DNA of 64,000 nucleotides from Strigamia acuminata (GCA_949358305.1 OX442314.1:1178001-1242000), one strand, 5' to 3'. Shown: positions 21,097-32,428, numbered from the stretch's first letter. Numbers and translations are program-made. The notes: a model not told the origin generated them from the sequence alone.

Positions 21097-24000
21097 GTGT
21101 TGATTCCAATGGAAGAAGACATGGAGGATGCTCTATTTGATGACATTTCATCCACAGAACCAGATCCTCGCGTGGTTTTTTCCACAGAACCTGAAATCGA
21201 CCATGTAAACGTTGCATTGAAGACAGGAAAGAGTATTACTCCCCTGCCTTACATCAAGGCAACACTAAACGATTTAAAGGTCACCGCTCTGATGGATACT
21301 GGGGCAACCCACAGGTACATCAGCGGGGGAATGCTTAAAAAGCTAAACCTCTTGCACTTTATGACTCCATTTTTAGAAAATCGAGTTGTATACACTGGCG
21401 ATAGGCCAACACGTCCAATCGGGACAATCACGTTGCCACTTAAGTGGCGAGGTGGTGAGCTTCCGGTGACATTTACTGTTCTTCCATCAGCTTCCAAATT
21501 TATACTATTAGGTTGCTCTTGGATTATCGAAAATAAGATTGTTCTCAATCTAACAGAGCGAGAATATTTCCATATTGATTTTCCACATGACACATTTCCC
21601 TTCGACGACCCACCATCGCCTGAAGAACTTGGAAATGCAATAATGGATCGATGGGATGCTTTGGTTGCAGAATCAAAGTCACCTGTTATCTCTACGGCTG
21701 ATTTAAGCCAGAAACTGCTAGCAAAAAGCAAATTGTTGCCAAGACAGAGATTTCAAATCTCAACTCTTGTAAAAAAATACAAACATGTGTTTAGTGACAA
21801 AGCTGGCTGCCACCCCACATTGGAACATCCAATTCCGACTGGAGATGCACCTTCATTTCGATGCAAAGATCGACCAATGAATCCCAAGAAAGCTGAGATT
21901 TATCGCGAATTGGTTGCTGAATTGCTGAGAGATGGTTGGGCTGAACCTTGCGAGGGGAGTTACAAAAACCCCCCCGTGATTGTAGCAAAGAAAGATGGAG
22001 GTTACCGCCTCTGTATTGATTTTCGCTGGCTAAATAAGATCACAATTAAGGACGTCTATCAGATGCCCTCAATTTCTATGATTTTGGCCTGTTTAGGTGG
22101 GAAAAAGTTCTTTTCTACTCTTGATTTAACTAAAGGTTACTACCAAATAAAGCTTAAACCAAGTGATAAGAGGAAGACTGCCTTTTCTACCTCTGATGGA
22201 ACATACCAGTTTACTCGTATGCCTTTCGGACTGTGCAATGCACCCAGTGCGTTTCAGAGAATGATGGATCAAGTTCTTGGAACTGCACAACACAAGTGGG
22301 CACTCGCTTACCTCGATGATATTATCATTTTTAGCGACTCATTTGAGGAACACCTTCAACATCTAGATGACATATTGTCAAAACTAGATAAAAACAAACT
22401 GACAGCTAGTCCGTCAAAGTCATTTCTTTGCCCAGAAGAATTAAATTTTCTTGGTTTCACAATGTCAAATGGGAGCTATAGCCCAAACAACGACAAAGTG
22501 GAGGCAATTTTAAAATATCCAACCCCTTCCAGTATAAAGCAGCTTCAGCGTTTTATTGGAATGGTAGGTTTCTATGCTGCTCTAATTCCAAAATTGAGTA
22601 TTACTCAAAAACCATTCTTTGCCCTTCTAAAGAAAGATACAAAATGGGAATGGTCTGAAGAATGCAATGTTGCCTTCGAATATTTGAAAAATCAACTTGC
22701 AAAAGGAATTATGCTGCCTCTGCCTGATTTCGCACGCAACTTTACCATCCATACAGATGCTAGTGGCGGCGGGCTCGGAGCTGTCCTCATGCAGATTGAT
22801 GACCATGGTGCTTTAAGACCAGTTGCATACGCCAGCAGAACTCTGCAAGGCGCGGAAAACAACTACAGCACCACCGATTTGGAATGTTTAGCTGTGGTTT
22901 GGGCTGTTGATAAGTTCAAACCATACATTGAATATTCTGAATACCAAGTTGAGACTGACCATCACGCTCTGAGATTTCTCATGACAATGGAAAATCCAGC
23001 TGGAAGACTGGCTAGGTGGGCAATGAAATTGCAAAATGAAAATTTCACCATCAAGTACCGGAAAGGCACCGACAATCAAGTCGCAGATGCCTTATCCAGA
23101 GTTTCTCTTGATAATGGCAATCCATTAGAAGGAAAAGCAACTCTAACAGAGATTATAGAACCTGTTGCTCTAGCTTATCTCACAAATGAGATCGATGACT
23201 CAATGTCATTCGAGAACATTATATTGCAGCAACGTGCAGATAAACATCTTTCAAAACTAATCGAATGGTTAGAATTGGATGATGGACAACCTCGACCAGA
23301 ACTTCCTAAGTTCTTGGAAGACAGGCAGTACGACTGCACACTCACTAGAAAAGGAATGCTTATTATTTATGCACCTTTTAAAACTGATTTCTTTGTAGAG
23401 GAAGAAGATTTGGGAATTGGATTTAAAATCTTTATTCCCCCGTCTCTGCAACTCGCAGCCCTCCAACTAATTCATGATCACCCAATGGCTGGTCACGGAG
23501 GAGTTGAAGTAACTTTGGAGCGATTGAAAAGAATTTATTTCTGGCCAAATATGCAAAAAGAAGTTAAACTTCATGTAGCTAGCTGCAATCGCTGCCAACG
23601 TTGTAAACCGATTCAGAGGAAACCAAAAGGATTAATGGTCCCAACCTCTCCAAAAATTGGTCGTTTTGAGAAGATAGGAATTGACCTAATTGGTCCACTG
23701 CCTAGAACTCCAAACAGAAATCGCTTCATTCTGGTTGTGGTGGATTATGCCACTGGCTGGATGGAAGCTACGCCGCTAAGATCTGCTAAAATGACTGCAA
23801 TTGCACCAATTTTAAAACGATTTTTTAGCTGTCATGGGTGCCCTCGTTTCATGTTGAGCGATAATGGCCCCCAATTCATTTCTGACGTTTATCAGACTCT
23901 CTGTGACGATGCTGGGGTTGTCCCAATAAAAACGACACCTTATCATCCCCAGACTAATCTGACTGAGCGTGTAAACAGAAATATCAAGATCATGCTTCGA

Positions 24001-24807
24001 ATCTTTACTTTTGAGCACGATCACTGGGACAGATGCATTGACCAAATAAATTTTGCTTTGCACTCTGCTCCAAATGTGTCTACCGGCTTTACACCAGCAA
24101 TGCTAACGTATGGCAGAGAAATTCGACCGTTTTGGGACAATCGAGACGTGTCTTATGACACCCCTTTCGACCCAAATAGGCCCTACGACGCTGTCAGAAT
24201 GCTAGTCGCTAGACACCGTACTCTGATTGCTGCAGCTCTAAAAAATAAGAGTCTAGCCCAAGCAAAACAGAAAACTTATTACGATCGACACCGCAGCGAC
24301 GATAAATTCGAAGTTGGAGATTTGGTTTTACTAAAGACCCACCCATTGTCCAATGCTGCTAATCGATATGCTGCGTCCCTTGAGGATCGCTTTGAAGGAC
24401 CATATGTAATTACTAAAGTCTTTAATAACAATGCGTATGCCCTTGCAACACCAATCACTTTGCAAGCGAGAGGCACATACAATATTGTAAAACTCAGGAG
24501 ATTCGTCCCCTCAGAAGAAAAGGCTCAATGGCCCATTTTAGATGAGGAAGATGAAGAAGTTCTTGAGAACCGACCTGTGAACACTGGAACAGCAACAATC
24601 TTGCCACCACCAGTGCGACCAACAGAATCTGGTATCGCAACCAAGTTGCCAACACCAGTAGAACTTTTGGGAAATCCAAAAAAGAAAAAGGCTTTGCCTC
24701 TGCCACGAGTGGATTCACACAAAACCACGGCAGCACAGTCAAAACCGAATTCGGATTCGAAAAGACCATCGAGAAATCATATTTTGCCGATACGATACAG
24801 AGATTGA
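21097..24807 (+). CDS. pol: Gypsy-2 Pol polyprotein
   Basis: 1,236 residues from ATG 21,097, probably made as a Gag-Pol fusion by frameshifting. Visible in order: protease ALMDTGATHRYI (about 65); reverse transcriptase with CIDFRWLN and YLDDII (about 405); RNase H IHTDAS (about 552) and TDHHAL; integrase zinc module from HPMAGHGG to CQRCK (about 795-840); catalytic residues in GIDLIGP (about 863), SDNGPQF (about 922) and TERVNRN (about 957); a GPY-like region with HPLSNAA. No lesion was seen, so it may encode active enzymes that copy element RNA and insert the cDNA. Confidence 0.95.
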   Translation: MLIPMEEDMEDALFDDISSTEPDPRVVFSTEPEIDHVNVALKTGKSITPLPYIKATLNDLKVTALMDTGATHRYISGGMLKKLNLLHFMTPFLENRVVYTGDRPTRPIGTITLPLKWRGGELPVTFTVLPSASKFILLGCSWIIENKIVLNLTEREYFHIDFPHDTFPFDDPPSPEELGNAIMDRWDALVAESKSPVISTADLSQKLLAKSKLLPRQRFQISTLVKKYKHVFSDKAGCHPTLEHPIPTGDAPSFRCKDRPMNPKKAEIYRELVAELLRDGWAEPCEGSYKNPPVIVAKKDGGYRLCIDFRWLNKITIKDVYQMPSISMILACLGGKKFFSTLDLTKGYYQIKLKPSDKRKTAFSTSDGTYQFTRMPFGLCNAPSAFQRMMDQVLGTAQHKWALAYLDDIIIFSDSFEEHLQHLDDILSKLDKNKLTASPSKSFLCPEELNFLGFTMSNGSYSPNNDKVEAILKYPTPSSIKQLQRFIGMVGFYAALIPKLSITQKPFFALLKKDTKWEWSEECNVAFEYLKNQLAKGIMLPLPDFARNFTIHTDASGGGLGAVLMQIDDHGALRPVAYASRTLQGAENNYSTTDLECLAVVWAVDKFKPYIEYSEYQVETDHHALRFLMTMENPAGRLARWAMKLQNENFTIKYRKGTDNQVADALSRVSLDNGNPLEGKATLTEIIEPVALAYLTNEIDDSMSFENIILQQRADKHLSKLIEWLELDDGQPRPELPKFLEDRQYDCTLTRKGMLIIYAPFKTDFFVEEEDLGIGFKIFIPPSLQLAALQLIHDHPMAGHGGVEVTLERLKRIYFWPNMQKEVKLHVASCNRCQRCKPIQRKPKGLMVPTSPKIGRFEKIGIDLIGPLPRTPNRNRFILVVVDYATGWMEATPLRSAKMTAIAPILKRFFSCHGCPRFMLSDNGPQFISDVYQTLCDDAGVVPIKTTPYHPQTNLTERVNRNIKIMLRIFTFEHDHWDRCIDQINFALHSAPNVSTGFTPAMLTYGREIRPFWDNRDVSYDTPFDPNRPYDAVRMLVARHRTLIAAALKNKSLAQAKQKTYYDRHRSDDKFEVGDLVLLKTHPLSNAANRYAASLEDRFEGPYVITKVFNNNAYALATPITLQARGTYNIVKLRRFVPSEEKAQWPILDEEDEEVLENRPVNTGTATILPPPVRPTESGIATKLPTPVELLGNPKKKKALPLPRVDSHKTTAAQSKPNSDSKRPSRNHILPIRYRD

Positions 24808-25050
24808 CCACTAGGTGGACACCTCCGAATTCGAAATTCCTACGGACCAATCACGAGACGACAACATAGCGTTTCCGGTTTCGTACACGTTGCGTAAAAG
24901 ACGTTATTCTGCGGTACTTAAGAAGGAATCTTGGCAACATCAAATCATTCTCGTTCCAAGCAAGTGACTGTCCAGTTCGTCTCCTCCGCACGAATCCCGT
25001 CGATTTCCTGTTCCGTATATTTGATTTGATCAATTCATTTTTATTTTCCA
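24808..25050 (+). other. Gap between Gypsy-2 pol and ORF3
   Basis: About 240 bp without a frame of note. ORF3 would need a spliced or internal start to be translated; no clear signal was identified. Confidence 0.5.
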
Positions 25051-26229
25051 ATGGAAGAATATCCAGCCGGCACTCGAGTCGTATGCCCAGTGTGTTTAGG
25101 AAGTTGCGTAACCGAACGCAACAACGGCGCGTTAACTCCGTGCGAAAACTGTCTTGGCGAAGGACATGTGGATCGCAACGAGCCTTTGGAACTCTGGTTC
25201 CGTCATTTTATGACGGTATCCGGACGCCCGATTCCAGTAAGAAACCGCGTGGTCGGTTGGATGCGAGTGCGTTCTCGTAGAGAAAGAAAGAAGTCAGAAA
25301 AGGCGTTTTACGCCAATTCCGGCGCCTCGACTTCGGCCCAATCGCCACGAACGGGATCAAATCCCAATTCCACGTCAAAAGCTGACGATACAACGACTGG
25401 ACGAGTTTCAAAAAGAGCGGTTTTACGCTTGAAACTAGCCGAATTTGCGGCGAATCGTTCGCAAACGTCGCAGACACCGAAAACTTCAACTTCGAGTTCG
25501 ACTAAAATCCTTCGACCACCGAAGAAAGTGACTGTAAAACAGTCATGTTCGACGGTGACAGAATCGAAAGCCAAACCACGCTCTGAGATTTCGGCGGCCC
25601 TCGTCGCAATGCGACTAAAGATCCGCGAACGAAATCCAAAGATGGCGGAAGAGACAGTAAACGCTTTAGCCAAAGAACGTCTCAAGTGGGAGAAGGTCGC
25701 TGATTATAAACAGCGACAAGCCGCCCTCGCCGTGAGCCAACGAGTGACCGCTACGGTTACGTCATGTACGCAAGCGGCGAAGAAATCAATCCCACCACCG
25801 TCGTGTACGATCGTCTCAAACGATACGAGCATGCCGACGGAATTCGTTTGTTCCTCGACTGTTTTACAGTCAATTCCAAATCCAGCGGTCATTATGCCGC
25901 CGATATTCGGCGAGAGACCAACGGACATTTCATTTCAGAATCTCCAGACCGCTCCGATGTCAATCGAAAATGGCGCGGCCGCCACCGAGACCGTCGCCGA
26001 AGCATCGAGTGCGATGGAAACCGAAGAATCGCATACGCCTCCGCCGCCTCTTCCACCACAATCGAAGGCAGAGAAGGCGGAGAAGAAGGCGGAAAAGAAA
26101 ACCAGATCCGCCGCGAAGCGAGAGCAAAAGACGCGTCGTAACCTGGCGAAGGAGCTGCCGTCGATAAAAGAGAACGAACGTGACGACGACGAGACGCCAC
26201 CGACGCCCGGCAAGACGCTACAGATATAG
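25051..26229 (+). CDS. Gypsy-2 ORF3, unknown protein with a DnaJ-type zinc motif
   Basis: 392 residues between integrase and the 3' LTR, where some Gypsy elements carry env. No signal peptide or membrane segment is visible, so it does not look like an envelope protein. Residues 12-40 hold CPVCLGSC and CENCLGEGHV, the CXXCXG pattern of half a DnaJ cysteine-rich zinc domain. A basic patch (RVRSRRERKK, about 72-81) follows, then a Ser/Thr/Lys-rich middle, then a Lys/Glu-rich C-terminus (about 340-375). It could be an RNA- or chromatin-binding accessory protein; that is a guess. It could also be captured host sequence. Confidence 0.75.
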   Translation: MEEYPAGTRVVCPVCLGSCVTERNNGALTPCENCLGEGHVDRNEPLELWFRHFMTVSGRPIPVRNRVVGWMRVRSRRERKKSEKAFYANSGASTSAQSPRTGSNPNSTSKADDTTTGRVSKRAVLRLKLAEFAANRSQTSQTPKTSTSSSTKILRPPKKVTVKQSCSTVTESKAKPRSEISAALVAMRLKIRERNPKMAEETVNALAKERLKWEKVADYKQRQAALAVSQRVTATVTSCTQAAKKSIPPPSCTIVSNDTSMPTEFVCSSTVLQSIPNPAVIMPPIFGERPTDISFQNLQTAPMSIENGAAATETVAEASSAMETEESHTPPPPLPPQSKAEKAEKKAEKKTRSAAKREQKTRRNLAKELPSIKENERDDDETPPTPGKTLQI

Positions 26230-26713
26230 AAGAAGTGGCCAGTTTTTCTCAAAACTTTATAATGCCAATAGTGTTGATAGTTTTTACATTTTTTAAATGG
26301 TTTTTTCTCTATCAAAGTAATAATAATAGTCCTAACTTTTATTTTCAAAGCTACAAATGCATTTACTTACCTATTAGAATTAAATTAACTTAGATTTTAA
26401 TATTTTTCAAAGAATTTTTTATTCAAATGTGTTAAAAATTTACAAGTGTTATTTACAGTATTTATATTTCACGAATTGTATTTTGTCTTCATCCTGGGGG
26501 TAAGTGTGCGTTGTTTTCTCTGGTGTATTTTTCCCGATGTTACCTGCTGGTGATCCGTGGTCCAGTTGTCATCAACTCATCCGGTCATCTGGTTATCTGC
26601 AAAAAAGAAAAGTAATGATTAATTTTTAATTATGAAATTAACTTTCAAACAACCACTTTCGTGATTGTGTTGAGGTACCCCTCTCAGTACTTACCTTTTT
26701 TAGGGGGGGGAGA
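26230..26713 (+). other. Gypsy-2 3' untranslated region and polypurine tract
   Basis: AT-rich, with no gene. It ends AGGGGGGGGAGA (26,702-26,713), a polypurine tract directly before the 3' LTR. Confidence 0.85.
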
Positions 26714-27336
26714 TGTGACCGGCTGCCCGCTCAGTCCGCTCACTTGCCTGCAACACACGGCGCTTCCACGGCTTTCGCGCACCTCGTGTGTTTCTCGCGC
26801 GCACCTGTTGCGGACCCCCGCACCAGGTGGAGCTGATGGTCGTTGGCCCGGCCAATTGGGAACCGGAAGTGCCCCTTCCGGAAGTGGTGGGCCCCGCAGA
26901 GGCCCAAGAGAGTTCTCTAACTTCCAGCATGGCGAACGGTCGCTTCCACGATCGCTCTTCCACGCTGGCGGCAATGACGAATCCAGTTGGCGTAGCGACT
27001 CTGTCGCCCGCCGGGACTTGATAGTCCACGTTCCCCATGTCCGTCCTGCGTTCTCCGTGAACGTAGCGGCGACATGGCTAAACGGTATTCCGACCACGTG
27101 TGTCATGGCGGCCATTGGCCGCCGTGCCACGCGGTCTTGTTAGGGACGGCTGTTCGCAGCCGTCGCATTGGGAAATGCACTGGGAGACACCACATCATAC
27201 CCCTAGACATCAATAAAGCTTACCTTAAACTAAACTTGTGTCTCTTGTGTATTTCGGAGTGAATTCTATCGTGTGTGTTGTGTCCAGCGCCTCGTGGCTC
27301 TCCCCCGACCACGTGGCGACCGTCCAAACACTCACA
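26714..27336 (+). repeat. Gypsy-2 3' LTR
   Basis: 623 bp, same length as the 5' LTR and identical as far as I can see by eye; followed by the target duplication AAAC. Confidence 0.95.
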
Positions 27337-27340
27337 AAAC

Positions 27341-27718
27341 TTTATCACTTTTCAGCTTGATCAGCGTCATCACTTCCTTCAAGTTACATACAAGTAGATT
27401 ACAGAGCAATTCCATTAGCAATTCATGTCTCTTCTTGAGTAAACAAAGCCGATGTTAAACAATTAAAATTGCTATACCAATCGCCATTTTTGGTCGTTTC
27501 TTTTTTATTGTTTCGTTCGGTGTCTGGTTTTTCTTATGCCGAAGCAAAATGGCTGATTTGGACGACCGGACGGGTCATTCCCCGCTTATTGTTTGTTTAA
27601 CATTTCGAGGTTTGTTTATCTGTTGCTGCAGTAACTATTGTTGGAAATTAAAAAAATCAAAATATCTAAACGAATCAAACCAAAATTTTCCGTCGGAATA
27701 TCACCAGCGGGATCTAAA
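27341..27718. other. Spacer between Gypsy-2 and L1
   Basis: Host sequence without a supported gene; presumably the promoter region of L1. A short open frame from 27,549 is not supported by homology. Confidence 0.5.
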
Positions 27719-29109
27719 ATGCAGACATTAGCAGACATGGCGATTGAAATTCTTTTTAGGTGTCTCATTCAATGGAACGTAGAAGATAATTTTGACGTTA
27801 AAATGAAAGAGACGATGGGATTAATCGCTTATTTCGATGCACTACGTAAGCGACACACGGATGTGTTAAATTTATTTCGTAATTAAAATTGTCAATACAC
27901 ACGGTTCTGTTTAGCCCATACTGTTCGTGACAAAGTGTTGAACAGCTTCGATGATGATCGGTTTTATCACAGTTATCGCGGGTTAGAGGCGTGGGACATT
28001 GCTCCATTTTTATACGAGCAGCAGAAAAGTCTTAAGTTGCGACTTACAAGTCGGAATTTTGATTTGGAATTTTTATTTAAAGTTTGTGGCTACAAATTAA
28101 AAGTAAGTATTAAGATTGTTATATCGCGATTCGTTCTAATGAGATTCGACTGTACAATTTTACAACTCGTCATTGCCGTGTGCGACATCCTTACAAAGAT
28201 TTGTTTACAATTCTTTTAATTGTATCTACCGCATAGAATCTGACGAGGTTAGAATTACCTTACCTGAACAATTCTCCACTGACGGCCAACTTCGTCGAAC
28301 AATTCCGCCACATCACGCCAAATCTACGCACACTACATTTGTTCGGTAAAATTGAAGACGCCGCGATCGTGTACATCGTCCAGCTGCCGCTCGTCGAACT
28401 CGCTGTTTATGACTCGGCGAACTTGGAGTGGATAACTAAAGTGTGCGAAGTAGACTCCGCTCTCAGGAAAACGTTGCGAGTGTTCCGGTTGATGATGGGC
28501 TACTTCCATTGGTACAATTTTGAATTGACCATTCCCAAAATTCTGCGCAGTTTGTCGAGATTTAAGGAGTTGCGCTCCTTGCACCTCATGATTTTGGATT
28601 CGGTCTCGCACATAATGGAGAGAAACGAGCTGTTTTATCGCGATCGTTTGCGCGGTTTGCGTTTTGATAGTTTGCTGGAATTTTCCCTGTTCGATTACGA
28701 CGGTCACTGGAATTCTTACGGTTTATTTTTCATGGTGTTGGATGTGTGTCCGAATTTGGAGAAACTCGTTCTTGCTAATATCCACGGTTTTAGCGATAAA
28801 ATTGCGGGTGAGTTGGCTCAAATGATGGCGAAGAGGAAACTCAAACATCTGGAAATTAGTGAGTGCAATTTTTTGGGGCCGGCCGCCATTGAGGAATTGA
28901 TGAAAATCGAGTGTCTGGTTAAGTTGGAGGTGACATTACGAGTTGATGAGATCAGAAGAGAGCCTTTCGACGTTGTAAAGATGCAGCAAACGGCTGAAAG
29001 ACACGGTGTCAATTTGCAGCTCGGGTTTCTTCCTTGGGACGTGGAGTACAATCGGTACAAGAAGCTCAACGAGTTTAAACTTCACGATTTTTTTTGTAGT
29101 GAAAAATAA
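27719..29109 (+). CDS. L1: leucine-rich-repeat-like protein of unknown function
   Basis: Three exons with GT-AG borders and matching phases: 27,719-27,845, 27,915-28,102, 28,237-29,109; 395 residues. Exon 1 encodes a short helical segment (LADMAIEILFRCLI) in the place where F-box proteins have their F-box, though it does not match that motif well. Exon 2 holds the family signature DLEFLFKVCGYKLK. Exon 3 has degenerate leucine-rich repeats (NLTRLELPYL, PNLRTLHLFG, CPNLEKLVLA, LKHLEISECNFLGP). It is the only member here with clean exons throughout. AATAAA overlaps the end near 29,104. An F-box/LRR adaptor is possible but unproven. Confidence 0.8.
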
Positions 29110-29645
29110 AAAGTAAATATCACATGTCGAACAAGTGTCGTATGTAGATCCGGAACAAACCTTTTTATGAATTTTCTGAGCAATCAAATAGAAATCAATA
29201 TTTCTCATATTTATTTTCAACAAATGGAACTCTAAAGAAATTTTGCATTTATTCAACAGGTGGAGCCACTGTGGCATACCTGGTGGCAGTTGAATTAAAC
29301 GTTCAAAAATGATGCTGCAAAATGGACGACGTTCAAATGAAAAACATTGTTTCGATAAACTAAGTAAGTGAAACCCGGATTTGTGGTGAGAATAAATCAT
29401 TTCCTCACTCGACAGTAATAATTGTTGTTTTTGGTTGTTCTTGCTGTTTGTTGTTATTTTTCTATCTGTTGTAGCTGTTGCGTATCTACTTAGTTACAAA
29501 TTTATAGTATTGTTGCTACTTAGCAACCAAAAGAATGTAGACATAAATAAAGATATTGCTGAGCTGTACGAGCAGCGGCTCTTGTTATTTTCGGAATTTA
29601 AATCTGCCGAGTTTATAACCATTGAAGGAAATTTAGAAAATCAAA
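29110..29645 (+). repeat. Duplicated flanks between L1 and L2
   Basis: 29,120-29,330 is a shorter version of the family 3' flank. 29,310-29,375 is a scrap of exon 1 ending in the old donor (AAACTAAGTAAGTG). 29,400-29,645 matches 33,400-33,660, the region before L3, and so is the shared upstream region of L2 and L3. Confidence 0.75.
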
Positions 29646-32428
29646 ATGGTGGTGAAATCATTATCAAACTTGGCTATTAAAATTCTTTTCCGGGCTATTG
29701 TTCAACGGCCGGTTGAAGAAATGGAGGACGATCGAATGAGAACCACGGTGGAATTAATGAATTACTTCAATCAAGTCATTGCTGAATGGGATCGCGGAAA
29801 TTTGATTGTAAATTTTTTTTTTTATTTGATAAATTTGTTGTTCCGGTTTTTCAGTACTGAATCTTGTCAAAGTCCAGCCGTGGATAAACTGGGTGAGTGT
29901 CACTCGGATTTGTGCATTGATTTCGCAATTATTAATGTGAAATTATTTGATTTAGCTCTTCGTAAAGAAATGCTAGAGAAGTTGAATGACGAGGAGTTTT
30001 GGGACTCAAGTGTTCGCGAGCCAGACGCGTGGGATGTTGCTCTATTTGTACACGAAGAGCAGACAGAACTGCAGTTGTGGTATATGAGTCCAAATTTTGA
30101 TTTGGAATTTTTGTTTCGAGTTTGTGGCTACAAGTTGAAAGTGAGTGGACAAAGTGAACTAAATCAGCATACAAAAATTTTATTTTCAAGCAGAAAATGC
30201 ACTCTCAAGCAAAAAAAAATGCATTTTCAAGCAAAATAATACATTTTCAAGCAAAACAATGCATTTTCAAGCAAAATAATGCATTTTCAATAAAAAATAC
30301 TGCATTTTTAACCAAAATAATGCATTTTCAAGCAAATTAATGCATTTTCAAGCGAAATAATGCATTTTTAAGCAAAATAAAGCATTTTCAAACAAAATAA
30401 TGCATTTTTAAGCAAAATAATGCATTTTTAAGCAAAATAATGTATTCTCAAGCAGAAATGTGCATGTAGAAGTGCAAACGTTGCACTTCAAGCTGCAAAA
30501 ATGGCATCTTGAGCAGGGGCGGATTTACATACGGGCTAATGGGGCTTGAGTCCCGGGCCCCCAAATTCTAGGGGGCCCCCAGGACGCAGGGCCATGTAGC
30601 AAAAAAAAAAAAAAAAGAAGGTCGCTAAAAAACAAAAAAGAAGGTTGCTATTAAAATTTGGCCGAGGATATTCTTACGTACGTACGTGAGAATAACGTTT
30701 GCCCGACGAGCCGCTATTCTTACGTACATACGTACGTACGTACGAAAGGGCAAAGATGAAACCCACCAGCATATTTGCCCCTCAAAAAAAAACAAAATGA
30801 ATGCATGAAACAAACACAAAATGAATGCATGAAACAAATAAAAGGAACAGGAACGCCAAACAAAATTCTTGCAGAACAATGCGCGACACGACACGTGTAG
30901 GTGGTATACGTAAGAATAATGATCCCCCCTGGCGGCCCGCAATGTACGTAGGAATAGCCATACGTTATTCTTACGTACGTACGTACGAATATACAGTTTT
31001 TCAGGGGCCGAGAATGGGCTTCCCTGCAATTTACCGTTTGTACGTAAGAATAGCCACGGCGTTAAAATTTTCGATAAAGGGGCCCCGAAAAAACCTCAAG
31101 CCCCGGGCCCCCGAAAAGCTAGATCCGCCCCTGATCTTGAGGTGTAAAAATAGCATCTTTCCGTGTGGAAGTAGCATCTTAATGTGCAGAACTTGCATTT
31201 TCTAAAAACTGCTTTATTGGATAAAATAATATTTTGTACATGAAAAATTTGCATGCACACTAATGTAAAATCCAAAAGACATGCACTTACAACATGCTTT
31301 TGTTATGTGCGGCATTCTTAAAAAAAATTGTTTTAATTCTACTAATTGCATTTATCCGCACAGAATCTAACGGTGTTAGAACTGCCCGAAAATTTTACGC
31401 TGACAGCCAATGCCTGCAAACAAATGTGTCAGTGTTTACCATATTTAGAGAAACTAGATTTGTCTCACATCTTTGTTGAAGACGACGCGGCGACATACAT
31501 CACCCAGATGCCACTCGTCGAACTTCACGCTTGGGAAAGCACCGAAGATTTTGTGCGCAAACTGTGCGCAGAACGCTCCACACTGAGCAAAACGTTGGAA
31601 GTGTTCATGTTGAGCCGTGAACTTTCAATGGACTGCTACTGCTTGATATTAAACACGATGAAATACATCGAACACTTGGACACTAACGATTCCAGGTGGC
31701 TCAAAGCGCTGCTGCCGATCGGCGCGCCACCGCAGCGATACAATCTGACAAGATTGGTGTTTCAGGGCGACGCCATTCAGGAAGAGCTGGAAATTGCCGT
31801 GCTCACTTGTCCGAAAGTTTACGATATTGAAATTGCTCCGAATATTTTCACCTTAAAAATGCTGCACACACTGACGAAATTCAAGCAGTTGCGCAGGTTG
31901 TACTTCAACATGTTTAACGACTCGGACGTGATAATGGCGGAGGAAAATGACTCGTTCGATCGAGTTTGTGTGCCCGATTTGCGGTTTAAGAATTTGGTGC
32001 AATTTACCCTGTCCGATCCCGACGATCGTTGGATTACATCTGGTTTTTGGATCGAGTTGTTGGGCTTGTTTCCCGAATTGGAGGAATTCTCTTTTTTGAC
32101 TTGCCCCGGATTCAGTAACAAAACTGCGCAAGAGTTGGCCGCCGTGATGGCGAAGAAAGTCAAACGTTTGGAATTTCGAGAATGCGATTTGCTGGGGCCG
32201 CCGGGGGTTGAAGAGCTGTTAAAAATCGATTCTCTGGTGGAGTTGAGTGTGAGTTTGCACATTAATGACACAAGAAAACAACATTTTGATGTTGGTGCGT
32301 TGCAGCTAATGGCTGAAGAACACGGCGTTAACTTAAAGTTATATTTACGAGACCCGTTCGATGTGATAGTTGCAAATATGATGGCTGAACATGATGGTGG
32401 CAATGATGCCGACAATGATGGCGACTAA
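29646..32428 (+). CDS. L2: LRR-like family protein, first exons uncertain
   Basis: Paralogue of L1. Well supported: exon 29,956-30,140 (ending RVCGYKLK, donor GTGAGT) and the last exon 31,364-32,428, joined in phase 0 across a 1.2-kb intron that holds a satellite and a hAT MITE. The last exon has LRR-like lines (LTVLELPENFTL, LPYLEKLDLSHI, VKRLEFRECDLLGPPG) and ends in Asp/Asn-rich residues. The start at ATG 29,646 gives the exon-1 domain (SNLAIKILFRAIVQ), but the usual donor of the family is lost. A donor at 29,808 and a small exon 29,855-29,892 do not join in phase. The unspliced frame happens to be open. L2 may therefore be a young pseudogene or use an unseen start. Confidence 0.6.
30186..30470. 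repeat. 20-bp satellite in the L2 intron
   Basis: About 14 units close to AATGCATTTTCAAGCAAAAT, with scattered substitutions. Weaker traces continue on both sides of the hAT MITE (GCATCTT and TGCA words), so the array is older than the MITE. The intron of L3 has a related AT-rich repeat with the word AAAATGTGATTAAA. Confidence 0.9.
30514..31133. mobile_element. hAT-type MITE (620 bp)
   Basis: Inverted ends CAGGGGCGGAT...ATCCGCCCCTG and a perfect 8-bp target duplication ATCTTGAG (30,506-30,513 and 31,134-31,141). Subterminal parts are also partly inverted (GGGCTTGAG and GGGCCCC words). The interior carries TACG tetranucleotide runs on both sides. It has no transposase, so it depends on an unseen hAT element. 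Confidence 0.93.

Larger units (their letters stand above)
16607..27336 (+). mobile_element. Gypsy-2: complete LTR retrotransposon with a third ORF
   Basis: 10,730 bp, bounded by 623-bp LTRs with TG...CA ends and flanked by the 4-bp duplication AAAC (16,603-16,606 and 27,337-27,340). The LTRs look identical by eye, which points to recent insertion. Inside are a primer-site-like sequence, a 2.2-kb leader, gag, a -1 frameshift site, pol, an extra ORF after pol, and a purine tract. All three ORFs are open, so the copy may be functional. It interrupts the L0 pseudogene. Confidence 0.95.

Noticed and set aside
25208-25685. Minus-strand frames over Gypsy-2 ORF3
   Set aside because: Shorter, without motifs; the plus-strand frame has paired CXXC motifs and runs to the expected place before the LTR.
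30186-30470. Regular short repeats that might suggest a CRISPR-like array
   Set aside because: Units are directly adjacent with no spacers, in a eukaryotic intron; it is a simple satellite.
30625-31205. Frames of 126 and 134 codons within and around the hAT MITE
   Set aside because: They come from TACG repeats and the inverted ends; no transposase similarity.
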